DNA from: Deltaproteobacteria bacterium
Lineage (GTDB): Bacteria > Myxococcota > Myxococcia > Myxococcales > Myxococcaceae
Length of the DNA: 7,347 nucleotides
Assembly (NCBI GenBank): GCA_016875515.1
Contig: VGRA01000126.1
Span: 1 to 7,347, forward strand
Direction: 5' to 3'
Position numbers and translations under genes: made by a program. Under the pieces are notes generated by a model. The model was not told the origin of the DNA. It did not search any database and saw only the letters and a program-made list of their open reading frames with translations. Position 1 is the first letter of the stretch. Every line of letters begins with the position of its first letter. Below, in pieces: positions 1 to 6,183 of this stretch.

Positions 1-892
1 CCCGGCACTCCTGCTCGCCTACGGTGAAGTAGGTCTGCAGCCCCAGCAGCTTGTACCCGGCACGCACCACCTTGTGCAGCCCGGGCTCGGTGAGCCCCAC
101 GGACTGAAGGAACTCGCCGCGCTCGGACTCCGGCAGCGTCTGGATTTCACTCTCGATGGCGGCCGCCAGCACCACCACCTCCGCCCCTTCGGATGCCGCA
201 AGCTGCTTCACCGCGCGCACGTGGGGGTTCTCGTCCTCCTTGCCGAGGTCCGCGTCCGACACGTTGGCCACGTACAGCACCGGCTTGTCGGTCAGCAGGA
301 ACAGCTCGCGCAGCAGGGCGCCCTCGCCCGCGGACAGCTTCTGCGCGCGCACGGTGCGGCCCTCGTTCAGCCCCCCCTTCACCTTCTCCAGCACCACGAG
401 TTCCGCCTTGGCCTCCTCGCCCGGCTTGCCCCCGGACTTCGCGGTGCGCGCCTGCTTCTCGATGCGCTTCTCCACCGTCTCCAGGTCCTTCAGGCACAGC
501 TCCAGGTCCACCACGTCCCGGTCCCGCGCGGGACTGACGCTGCCCTCCACGTGCGTGACGTTGGCATCCTCGAAGCAGCGCAGCACGTGCAGGACCGCGT
601 CCACCTGCCGGATGTTGGCGAGGAACTGGTTGCCCAGCCCCTCTCCCTTGGACGCCCCGCGCACCAGCCCCGCGATGTCCACGAACTCCAGGGACGTGGG
701 CACCTTCTTCAGCGGCTTGACCAGCGCGGACAGCTTGTCCAGGCGGTCATCCGGCACCGGCACCACGCCCACGTTCGGCTCGATGGTGCAGAATGGGTAG
801 TTGGCCGCCTGCGCCCCCGCCGCCGACAGCGCGTTGAAGAGGGTGGACTTGCCCACGTTGGGCAGCCCCACGATGCCAATGGAGAGAGCCAT
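1..892 (-). CDS. ychF: YchF/OLA1-family P-loop ATPase, partial (C-terminus off the left edge)
   Basis: The first 297 residues of a protein that is usually about 363-366 long are present. It starts MALSIGIVGLPNVGKST, with the P-loop GLPNVGKS at residues 9-16. The G3 region is DIAGLVRGASKGEGLGNQF from residue 72; Leu76 replaces the catalytic Gln of Ras-type enzymes, as expected for this HAS-GTPase family. A charged helical insertion spans about 135-180. The G4 position is NVSD at 210-213 where NKxD would specify GTP; relatives have NxxE, so these proteins prefer ATP. The last visible residues, LQTYFTVGEQECR, begin the TGS domain. YchF is a cytoplasmic ribosome-associated ATPase linked to translation and stress responses. 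The ATG at 892 has AAGGA 5 nt upstream and lies 23 bp after atpF on the same strand, so co-transcription with the F0 operon is likely. Family assignment is very secure; the cellular role here is inferred. Confidence 0.96.
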   Translation of the reverse strand, partial: MALSIGIVGLPNVGKSTLFNALSAAGAQAANYPFCTIEPNVGVVPVPDDRLDKLSALVKPLKKVPTSLEFVDIAGLVRGASKGEGLGNQFLANIRQVDAVLHVLRCFEDANVTHVEGSVSPARDRDVVDLELCLKDLETVEKRIEKQARTAKSGGKPGEEAKAELVVLEKVKGGLNEGRTVRAQKLSAGEGALLRELFLLTDKPVLYVANVSDADLGKEDENPHVRAVKQLAASEGAEVVVLAAAIESEIQTLPESERGEFLQSVGLTEPGLHKVVRAGYKLLGLQTYFTVGEQECR

Positions 893-915
893 GGACGTCC
901 TTGCAGCGGGGCCGC

Positions 916-1443
916 TTACGCGCTCGGCTGCGCCGACTGGGGCAGCCCGGCCACGTACTGGTCCGCCAGCGCCTGGTGCCGGGCCGCGTCCAGTTCGGCG
1001 TTCAATATCTTCTTCGCAATCTCCACGCCCAGGTCCGCCGCCATGGCCCGCACCTCGGCCACCGCCTTGGCGCGCTCCTCCTGGATGGCGCGCTGCGCCT
1101 CCGCCTTCAGCGCCTCGGCGTCCGCACGGCTCTTCGCCATCAGCTGGTCGCGGAACTTCTCCACCTCGGCCTGGTTCTTCCGCATCATCTCGGCGGCCTC
1201 GCGGCGCGCCTCCGCCCCTGCCTGCCGCGCCTCCGCCAGCTGCTTCTCCGCCTCGGCGCGCTCCTTCTTCGCGGAATCGATGGCGTTGGCAATCTGCTTC
1301 TCGCGCTCCTCCACCATCGCCACGATGGGGCCCCACGCCTTCATCCGCAGCACGATGGCCACGAGCGCGAAGGTGACGAGCGTGTAGAAAATGAGGCCCG
1401 GACGGATGTCCATCAGGGCAGAGGCGAGCAGGGGTGTATTCAT
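916..1443 (-). CDS. atpF: F0F1 ATP synthase subunit b
   Basis: This 175-residue protein has the classic subunit b plan. One N-terminal membrane helix lies at about 16-33, followed by WGPI at 37-40, then a long charged Ala/Glu/Lys/Arg-rich helix at about 41-150 that would form the right-handed coiled-coil peripheral stalk. The C-terminal part (about 150-167) would contact subunit delta, and a short Ser/Pro/Gln tail follows. As a stator dimer it holds F1 against rotation. Its length is slightly above the E. coli protein (156). No second b' gene is present, so a homodimer is expected. The start at 1443 gives a short leader before the helix; no convincing Shine-Dalgarno is seen. An internal ATG at codon 11 also lacks one and would leave almost nothing before the helix. 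The gene follows atpE by 90 bp and precedes ychF by 23 bp. Confidence 0.96.
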   Translation of the reverse strand: MNTPLLASALMDIRPGLIFYTLVTFALVAIVLRMKAWGPIVAMVEEREKQIANAIDSAKKERAEAEKQLAEARQAGAEARREAAEMMRKNQAEVEKFRDQLMAKSRADAEALKAEAQRAIQEERAKAVAEVRAMAADLGVEIAKKILNAELDAARHQALADQYVAGLPQSAQPSA

Positions 1444-1488
1444 GGGTGAAGGCTCGTAGCGGACAGCGAGGGTTGCTTCAAGGGGCCA

Positions 1489-1516
1489 CCCGCCCCCCCG
1501 CTGCCGGGGAGGCGGG
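1489..1516 (-). other. Strong GC hairpin in the atpE-atpF gap
   Basis: CCCGCC (1489-1494) pairs with GGCGGG (1511-1516), and CCCC (1496-1499) pairs with GGGG (1506-1509), with one C/A mismatch and a 6-nt loop. It lies just after the atpE stop on the transcript. A separate GC palindrome, CCCCGCGGGG, sits at 1522-1531 next to the stop codon. No T-run follows on the minus strand, so it does not look like a classical intrinsic terminator. It could protect the atpE 3' end or lower atpF expression, since a c-ring needs many more subunits than b. That role is inferred. Confidence 0.55.
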
Positions 1517-1533
1517 CACGACCCCGCGGGGAA

Positions 1534-1752
1534 CTACTTGTTCGCCAGCAGGATGCAGATGACGAGGCCGAACAGCGCCGCGCCCTCGATGAGCGCCGCA
1601 CCCAGGATCATGGTGGTGCGGATGTCGCCGCCAGCGGACGGCTGGCGGGCGGTGCCCTCGAGCGCGGAGGCGGCGAGCCGGCCAATGCCATAGCCCGCGC
1701 CAATGACGGTGAGACCGGCGCCAATGCCGGCAGCAAGGTGTGCAGCGTTCAT
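1534..1752 (-). CDS. atpE: F0F1 ATP synthase subunit c (proton type)
   Basis: A 72-residue hairpin membrane protein. Helix 1 (about 4-30) carries the packing motif GAGYGIG at 18-24. The polar loop has ARQP at 35-38, which contacts the F1 foot. Helix 2 (about 46-69) contains the ion-binding carboxylate Glu56 in ALIEGAALFG. Aligned on the RQP loop and the Glu with the sodium-type c subunit of Ilyobacter, the positions of Gln32, Ser66, Thr67 and Tyr70 are Ile23, Gly57, Ala58 and Phe61 here, so the sodium ligands are absent and proton coupling is expected. Many copies form the rotor ring in the inner membrane. GGAAGGA 9 nt before the ATG is a strong ribosome binding site, fitting a need for high translation. 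The gene sits alone between two hairpin-bearing gaps of 121 and 90 bp, unlike the overlapping genes upstream. Confidence 0.97.
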   Translation of the reverse strand: MNAAHLAAGIGAGLTVIGAGYGIGRLAASALEGTARQPSAGGDIRTTMILGAALIEGAALFGLVICILLANK

Positions 1753-1761
1753 GGTGAGATG

Positions 1762-1768
1762 TCCTTCC
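1762..1768 (-). promoter_or_regulatory. Strong ribosome binding site of atpE
   Basis: The minus strand reads GGAAGGA here, within a longer purine run AAGGAAGGA, and is separated by 9 nt from the ATG at 1752. It is one of the best Shine-Dalgarno matches in the window, together with that of atpZ, and fits the high copy number of subunit c. Confidence 0.7.
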
Positions 1769-1798
1769 TTCGTTCAGGCCGCTTGGGCGAGGGGGGCC

Positions 1799-1818
1799 GT
1801 TGAGTCCCTCGGGACAAC
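1799..1818 (-). other. Potential hairpin in the atpB-atpE leader
   Basis: On the transcript, GTTG-TCC pairs with GGA-CAAC around the short loop CCGAGG or CGAG, with a 2-nt CT bulge. It lies in the 121-bp gap between atpB and atpE, about 30 nt before the atpE ribosome binding site, with no T-run after it. It could influence processing or translation of atpE. This is inferred from base pairing only. Confidence 0.35.
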
Positions 1819-1873
1819 CTCCGCCACCGGTCCATCCGGGGCGGGTACCAGCAGGTGGGATGCTTACGGGACC

Positions 1874-3076
1874 TCAGTGGGAGGCGGCGGGTCCGTGGTC
1901 GTCGTGGTGGTGGCCCATGGCCGCCCCCATGCCAATGAACACCGCCGACAGCATGGTGAAGACGTAGGCCTGCAGGAACGCCACGAACAGCTCCAGCAGG
2001 TAGATGGCAAAGGCGAACGCCACGCCCACCGGCGCGAGCGCCACGGCCTTCATCAGGAACACGAGCGACATCAGGAAGAAGAGCACCACGTGGCCTGCCA
2101 GCATGTTGGCAAAGAGGCGGACCGTGAGCGCGAACGGCTTGGTGAACAGCCCCAGGATTTCCACGGGAATCATGATGGGCCACAGCAGCCAGTGCACGCC
2201 GCCCGTCAGGTGGGCCAGGTAGCCGCCCAGCCCCGCGGACCGGATGGAGGCCACCTGCGTCAGGAAGAACGTGCACAGCGCCAGCCCGCACGTCACCGCC
2301 AGGTTGCCCGTGGCCGTGGCCATCCACGGCAGCAGGCCCAGCAGGTTCATGGCCAGGATGAAGAAGAAGACGGTCAGCAGGAACGGCGTGTACCGCCACG
2401 CCTCCTCCTTGCCGATGTTCTTCACCGCCAGCTCGTCCCGGACGAACAGCACCAGCGCTTCAATGATGTTGGCCGCCTTGCCCCGCGGCACCAACTGCTC
2501 GCGGCTGCGGTGGGAGAACGCCAGCACGAAGCCCACCAGCAGCACCGCCGCGAGCCACATCATCACCGTCTGCTTGGTGATGCTCAGGTCCAGGCAGGCC
2601 GGCAGCCCGGGGGCATGGCCGCCGTGCGGGGCGCAGGAGTCCGCGCCCTTCAGCGGGACGAGGATATGCGGCAGCGGGATGACCACGTCCCGCCCGGTGC
2701 GCGGGTAAATCTTGCGGTCCTCCGTCTCCCCCTTCACCCGCACCACGGCGGAGGGCGGCATGCCGGTGAATACCCAGTAGGACAGCGGCACCTCGAAGGT
2801 GAGTTCGCTGCTGTCCGAGACGTGGTGGAAGATGAACTCCGAGACGTTCTCCTCGGACTCGCCCACGCACTCGCTGACGCAGGACGCGGCAGAGGCGCTG
2901 GCCACCTCGCAGAGGTTGCCGGCCGGGTTGGTTCCCCCGCACTGGGTGACGCAGCAGTTCCGCACCTTCTCCAGGCTCACTGGCGGCGGCGGCGTGGGGC
3001 CATGGCCACCCCCGCCTCCCGCGGATGCAAGGCCCGCCACCAGCAGGGATGCCACCATCACGAAGTTGCGCATCAT
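1874..3076 (-). CDS. atpB: F0F1 ATP synthase subunit a with long exported N-terminal extension
   Basis: A 400-residue protein, much longer than E. coli subunit a (271). Residues 1-19 form a signal peptide (MMRNF, then a hydrophobic core, ending ASA before GGGGG). Residues 20-165 would be outside the membrane. They contain a Gly/His/Pro linker, a Cys-rich stretch (Cys41, 42, 46, 56, 66, 70) and, from about 78, a segment ending [10 protein letters not shown] that resembles the extended a subunits of Bacteroidetes and deltaproteobacteria; Cys148 and Cys161 follow. The channel core runs from about 170 to 388. The essential Arg is Arg320 in [13 protein letters not shown], and Gln369 lies in the last helix (FLQAYVFTM). 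The C-terminus is His-rich ([12 protein letters not shown]). The ATG at 3076 overlaps the atpI stop as TGATG, and GGGGAG lies 9 nt upstream. A second ATG follows at once and would be equivalent. Subunit a supplies the two proton half-channels next to the c-ring. Confidence 0.95.
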   Translation of the reverse strand: MMRNFVMVASLLVAGLASAGGGGGHGPTPPPPVSLEKVRNCCVTQCGGTNPAGNLCEVASASAASCVSECVGESEENVSEFIFHHVSDSSELTFEVPLSYWVFTGMPPSAVVRVKGETEDRKIYPRTGRDVVIPLPHILVPLKGADSCAPHGGHAPGLPACLDLSITKQTVMMWLAAVLLVGFVLAFSHRSREQLVPRGKAANIIEALVLFVRDELAVKNIGKEEAWRYTPFLLTVFFFILAMNLLGLLPWMATATGNLAVTCGLALCTFFLTQVASIRSAGLGGYLAHLTGGVHWLLWPIMIPVEILGLFTKPFALTVRLFANMLAGHVVLFFLMSLVFLMKAVALAPVGVAFAFAIYLLELFVAFLQAYVFTMLSAVFIGMGAAMGHHHDDHGPAASH

Positions 3077-3462
3077 CACGTCACGCTCCCCTGTGCCTTC
3101 GCCGCCCCGTGGGCTGCGAGCACGAATCCCATTTCCAGCACCTGCAGGGGCACGAACGCCCCGAAGAACCCCACCACGAAGGCGGTGGCCTGGCCGAACG
3201 CGCTGCACGCCAGCACGCCACTGCCCGCCACCAGCAGCCTCAAGCCGAACGTGGCCATCAGCGTCAGCATGGCCGCGTCCATGTGCTTGCGGACCGCCCA
3301 GCCCTTCATGAAGACGGCAAAGGCGAAGGTGGCGGCGGCGCACAGCACGCCCGCGAGCGCGGTCCAGCGGCCCGCCCCGCCCAGCCACAGGCAAAGCGCG
3401 GCCCCGGCGGCGCTCACCGCGCCCCCGGCCCACGACCAGCCCCTGGCTCCCGTCAGACTCAT
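3076..3462 (-). CDS. atpI: ATP synthase subunit I-like membrane protein
   Basis: A 128-residue, strongly hydrophobic protein with four predicted membrane helices (about 10-28, 33-52, 62-84, 90-118). The third contains [12 protein letters not shown], similar to the Leu/Arg-rich third helix of AtpI proteins. AtpI-type proteins help assemble the c-ring or stabilise F0 in other bacteria. Sequence conservation in this family is low, so the call leans on length, topology and position directly before atpB. The start at 3462 overlaps the atpZ stop as ATGA, and GAAGG lies 4 nt upstream, inside the Lys-rich tail codons of atpZ. An upstream in-frame extension to 3633 is open but would run deep into atpZ and encodes Arg/Gly-rich low-complexity sequence, so it was rejected. 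The stop overlaps the atpB start, suggesting translational coupling. Confidence 0.8.
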   Translation of the reverse strand: MSLTGARGWSWAGGAVSAAGAALCLWLGGAGRWTALAGVLCAAATFAFAVFMKGWAVRKHMDAAMLTLMATFGLRLLVAGSGVLACSAFGQATAFVVGFFGAFVPLQVLEMGFVLAAHGAAKAQGSVT

Positions 3463-3710
3463 TTCGCCTTCTTCTTCCGCTCTGCCTCGGCCAACCCTGC
3501 CATCAGCCCGGCGAACCCGGCGCCAATGCCCGTCAGCGTTCCCACCACCAGCCCCCAGGGGGTTGAGCCCAACCACCGGTCCGCAGCCCAACCGCCCGCG
3601 GCCCCCACCACGCACCCGCCCACCAGCCGCCACGCTGCCGCCAGGTAGGGGGCGGCTGCGCGGTAACCGCGCGCCTCGTTGGACAACCCGTCGTCGTCGC
3701 TGGAAGACAC
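3459..3710 (-). CDS. atpZ: AtpZ/AtpI-type F0 accessory membrane protein, first gene of the F0 operon
   Basis: A small 83-residue protein. A short acidic/polar N-terminus (SSSDDD) is followed by two membrane helices at about 25-43 and 52-74 joined by [10 protein letters not shown] (43-52). The pattern Gly-rich helix, D-R-W-L-G, then P-W and a second Gly-rich helix is the signature of the AtpZ family (putative F0F1-ATPase subunit, sometimes linked to Mg2+/Ca2+ transport). The tail is AERKKKAK. The GTG at 3710 was chosen because AGGAGG (plus strand 3721-3726) sits 10 nt upstream and no ATG gives a sensible start. The same frame stays open far upstream, but that part is antiparallel low-complexity sequence inside the lipoprotein gene. 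It begins 44 bp after the lipoprotein stop, with no clear terminator between them. Confidence 0.85.
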   Translation of the reverse strand: MSSSDDDGLSNEARGYRAAAPYLAAAWRLVGGCVVGAAGGWAADRWLGSTPWGLVVGTLTGIGAGFAGLMAGLAEAERKKKAK

Positions 3711-3720
3711 TGCGGGTCGG

Positions 3721-3726
3721 CCTCCT
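3721..3726 (-). promoter_or_regulatory. Ribosome binding site deciding the GTG start of atpZ
   Basis: A perfect AGGAGG on the minus strand, 10 nt before the GTG at 3710. It fixes the start of the first F0 gene, which would otherwise be ambiguous in a long open frame. Confidence 0.75.
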
Positions 3727-3754
3727 AGCAAACGCCTGACGCGGGGCGCAACGA

Positions 3755-5173
3755 CTACCGCGTCTCGAACCCCAGCTTCTGGAACTTGGTGGTGAAGCCC
3801 GGGGGCGGGGTTCCGGACTTGGCGTTGGGCTGGATGATCATCTCCACCCGCACCACCCGCGTCATGTCCACGTTGCCGCTCACCCCGCGCAGCCAGCGGG
3901 CGTTGCCGGCCAGGGGGATGAACTCGTCGTAGGCGAACGTCCCGGCGTCCTGCACGAACAGCGGCGTGGCCGCCCCGCCCGCGTTGTAGCGGATGCGCAG
4001 GAAGCCCCCGTTCTCGTCGCACAGCAGGAAGGCCGGCTGCCCCAGCCCCGCCCACGGCGGGTCCCCGGGGTTGAACAGCACCGTGGTCCACTGTGCGTGG
4101 ATGCCCGCGTCCCCCTTGGTCAGGTCCCAGCCCCGGCCGTCCGTGCGCTCCACCCACGCCACGTGGGTGTTGCTCCCCTGCCCCGTCCACCCCGCCTGGC
4201 TGAACACCTCCGGCGTGGAGCCCGGCACCCCCTTCAGGCAGGAGTAGCCGCCGTCCAAAAGCCCCCAGCCGTTGCCGTTGGTGGCCCGCCCCACGTCCGC
4301 TGCCGAGCGAGACAGCCCCACCCCGTTGAGCAGGTCCGCGTGGCCGCCGCAGCCGGGCTGCTCGTCCACCACGCCGTCGCAGGTGTCGTCGTTGAGGTTG
4401 CACAGCTCCTCGGGGCGCGGCAGCAGGGACTGGGTGCACACCAGGGCGCCCGCGCGGCAGTCGCTGAAGCCGTCCTGGCAGATGCCCTTCCGCGTGCCCT
4501 CCACGCAGTCCGAGCCGGTACCGGGCACGCCGTTGTCAATGTAGCCGTCGCAGTTGTCGTCAACGGCGTTGCAGCGCTCGGTGGCCCCGGGCCGCACGAA
4601 CGGGTCCATGGGGGCGCAGTCCGAGCCGTTCACCACCCAGCCCGCGGGCCCCAGGCAGAAGTACCGCTTGTCGTTGGGGTCCCCGTAGCCGTCGTTGTCC
4701 TGGTCCCGGAAGTAGTCCTGCCCGCCGGGCAGCCCGTCGTCCGGGGCGCCGTCACAGTCGTTGTCCAGCCCGTCGCAGAGCTCCTCTGCTCCCGGGTAGC
4801 TGGTCACCCCCAGCGTCGGCGCGTCCAGGCAGTCCCCGCCCTGCAGCACCCACGGGGTGAGCACCGGGCCGGCGCACTTCTGCGCCGCCTGCGCGTCCGC
4901 CCCGTAGCCGTCCCCGTCCAGGTCCGGGTACCACGCGGCCGTCACCCCGCCGTCCGGGCAGCCGCCGGTGAGGAGCGGCTGGGAGGGGCACCACGGCAGG
5001 CCGCCGTTGGGGTCACAGCAGAGGCCGTCGTCACAGGCCTGGCCGGCGGCGCACTGCGAGTCGTTCTCGCAGCGGTACCAGTCCTGCTTCGCCTTGGACT
5101 GGAAGCAGCCGAGGAGCGAGAGGGAGGCCCCGAGCACGGGGAGGAGGAGCGCGCGCATGGGAGGGGTTCTCAC
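3755..5173 (-). CDS. Cysteine-rich lipoprotein with MopE-type metal-binding motifs
   Basis: A 472-residue predicted lipoprotein: a hydrophobic signal ends in LLGC with the lipidated Cys at 23. A Cys-rich segment follows (Cys35, 41, 47, 52, 53; pattern QCAAGQACDDGLCC). Three MopE-like motifs are seen: LCDGLDNDCDGAPDDG (132-147), RCNAVDDNCDGYIDNG (200-215) and LCNLNDDTCDGVVDE (257-271). Two Asp-rich calcium-type loops, DLDGDGYG (84-91) and DQDNDGYG (157-164), lie between. MopE-type motifs are associated with copper or other metal binding and are abundant in myxobacterial surface proteins. Residues about 276-472 form a Gly/Trp-rich, probably beta-sheet domain that I do not recognise. The GTG at 5173 overlaps the upstream stop as GTGA, suggesting coupling. 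ATG at 5158 would give an 18-residue lipoprotein signal and is a serious alternative; neither has a good Shine-Dalgarno. The function is unknown; surface metal binding is inferred. Confidence 0.88.
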   Translation of the reverse strand: MRTPPMRALLLPVLGASLSLLGCFQSKAKQDWYRCENDSQCAAGQACDDGLCCDPNGGLPWCPSQPLLTGGCPDGGVTAAWYPDLDGDGYGADAQAAQKCAGPVLTPWVLQGGDCLDAPTLGVTSYPGAEELCDGLDNDCDGAPDDGLPGGQDYFRDQDNDGYGDPNDKRYFCLGPAGWVVNGSDCAPMDPFVRPGATERCNAVDDNCDGYIDNGVPGTGSDCVEGTRKGICQDGFSDCRAGALVCTQSLLPRPEELCNLNDDTCDGVVDEQPGCGGHADLLNGVGLSRSAADVGRATNGNGWGLLDGGYSCLKGVPGSTPEVFSQAGWTGQGSNTHVAWVERTDGRGWDLTKGDAGIHAQWTTVLFNPGDPPWAGLGQPAFLLCDENGGFLRIRYNAGGAATPLFVQDAGTFAYDEFIPLAGNARWLRGVSGNVDMTRVVRVEMIIQPNAKSGTPPPGFTTKFQKLGFETR

Positions 5174-6132
5174 GGCCGTAGGAGGTCAAAGGTGAAGAGG
5201 CCGGCACCGGCCACCGCCAGCCCCGCGCCGGCGGCCAGCATGATGTTGCCCGCCTGGTTGAGGCTGGTCGCGCGCCCCTCCGCGGCTTGCACTTCCGGGA
5301 AGGTGGTGCAGGTGCGGCTCGTGCCCTGGCAGGCGGTCACGCTGGAGAGCTGGAAGTTGGCCAGTCCGCCCGCCACGAAGGCGCCGGCCAGGCCCAGCGC
5401 ACCGGCCGTCCAGGCGCCGTAGGCCACGTACCGCACCGGGCTCGCCGCCCCCTTGGGAATGGAGGTGTTGGCCGCGGTGGGCAGGGCAGCCTCGGGCAGC
5501 TTCGCCCGCGCCCCTTCCTTCACCTGCACCAGGTGCAGCACCGAGCCTTTGGGGGTGAGCACGTCCAGTTCGTGGCGCCCGGCCGGGGCCGCAGCGGGGA
5601 CGCCGGGGCGCGCCGGCAGCAGCTTGCCGTCCACCTTCACCGCCGTGGCGGCCGCAGGCACGTCCACCCCGCCCCAGCCCTTGCGCAGCCAGCCGGGCAG
5701 CACCTTCTGCAGAGCCGCGGTGATGGCCGAGTCCGCGCGTTTGAAGGCCCCCAGCTCCGAGCTCTCCCGCTGCGCCTGGCCGCTCTTGTCCAGGAGCATC
5801 ACCTCCAGTTCCACCGCGGCCGCCTCCGGCAGCGGGTTGATGAGCAGCACCTGGTCCGCCCCCGCCGCCCGCACGATGCCGCCCAGGCACGCCGCTTCCT
5901 TCAGGCAACCGGGCTTGTTGGGCGGGCCGGCCAGCTTCCCGGGCTTCACCTCCAGGCTGGAGAGCTCCTTGAGCCCGTCCTCGGCGGACTGCAGCAGCCC
6001 CTCCGCCTTCTCCGGGTCCAGTTCCGGCGGGGACAGCACGAGAACCATGCCGGTCTCCGCGCTCGCCGCGAGCGGACACGACAGCACCAGCGCACCCAGC
6101 AGGGGCGCGCCCATCCATGAGCGAAGGAACAT
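5170..6132 (-). CDS. Secreted PEGA-like protein with C-terminal membrane hairpin
   Basis: A 320-residue protein of unknown function. Residues 1-25 are a signal peptide (hydrophobic core, then AASA before ETG). Residues about 26-150 resemble the TolB-like N-terminal domains of myxobacterial surface proteins: a beta strand MVLVLSPPEL, helices, Cys76 and Cys82, then AGADQVLLINPLP. Residues about 153-212 look like a PEGA domain (VKVDGKLLP, then PAGRHELDV). Two membrane helices follow at about 233-258 and 294-317, separated by a loop with Cys268 and Cys275. PEGA domains are small beta folds of cell-envelope proteins, thought to bind surface polymers or proteins. The start at 6132 was chosen because the signal peptide begins there; the open frame extends upstream across the divergent gene but is low-complexity. 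ATG at 6114 is possible. It overlaps the lipoprotein gene by 4 bp, so the two products may work together in the envelope. Confidence 0.82.
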   Translation of the reverse strand: MFLRSWMGAPLLGALVLSCPLAASAETGMVLVLSPPELDPEKAEGLLQSAEDGLKELSSLEVKPGKLAGPPNKPGCLKEAACLGGIVRAAGADQVLLINPLPEAAAVELEVMLLDKSGQAQRESSELGAFKRADSAITAALQKVLPGWLRKGWGGVDVPAAATAVKVDGKLLPARPGVPAAAPAGRHELDVLTPKGSVLHLVQVKEGARAKLPEAALPTAANTSIPKGAASPVRYVAYGAWTAGALGLAGAFVAGGLANFQLSSVTACQGTSRTCTTFPEVQAAEGRATSLNQAGNIMLAAGAGLAVAGAGLFTFDLLRP

Positions 6133-6183
6133 GACGGCTGCGCACACTACACGTTCCCGGCAGGAAGTATTGTCCCCGGCCCC
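6133..6183. promoter_or_regulatory. Divergent promoter region, 51 bp
   Basis: This is the only DNA between the start of the minus-strand PEGA-like gene and the plus-strand SDR gene, so it probably holds promoters for both, unless they lie inside the opposing genes. On the plus strand TATTGT (6168-6173) is a possible -10 box only 10 bp before the SDR ATG, which would give an almost leaderless mRNA. On the minus strand TGTAGT is a weak -10 candidate. No good -35 boxes were found, and neither gene has a convincing Shine-Dalgarno. Confidence 0.4.

Noticed and set aside
74..1387. A 437-codon plus-strand open frame across ychF and atpF
   Set aside because: Antisense to two clearly recognised genes; no domain or ribosome binding site, and composition is biased as in other antisense shadows.
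1489..1516. An intrinsic terminator after atpE
   Set aside because: The hairpin is strong but no T-run follows on the transcribed strand, and atpF plus ychF continue in the same direction without an evident promoter.
1534..1752. A sodium-dependent ATP synthase
   Set aside because: The sodium ligands are replaced by Ile23, Gly57, Ala58 and Phe61; only the shared Glu56 remains.
1895..1920. A short GTC/GTG-rich tract as a tandem repeat
   Set aside because: It simply encodes the His/Asp-rich end of subunit a and is not a regular array.
1703..3739. A 678-codon open frame on the plus strand
   Set aside because: It runs antisense to atpZ, atpI, atpB and part of atpE, all recognised families. Its product is His/Arg/Gln-rich low-complexity sequence typical of antisense frames in GC-rich genes.
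3459..4439. A 326-codon version of atpZ
   Set aside because: The extra 243 N-terminal residues overlap the lipoprotein gene and are low-complexity; the AGGAGG before the GTG at 3710 marks the real start.
4097..5422. A 441-codon plus-strand open frame over the lipoprotein and PEGA-like genes
   Set aside because: Val/Ala/Arg-rich shadow of the lipoprotein; the minus strand carries a signal peptide and clear MopE motifs, so that is the real frame.
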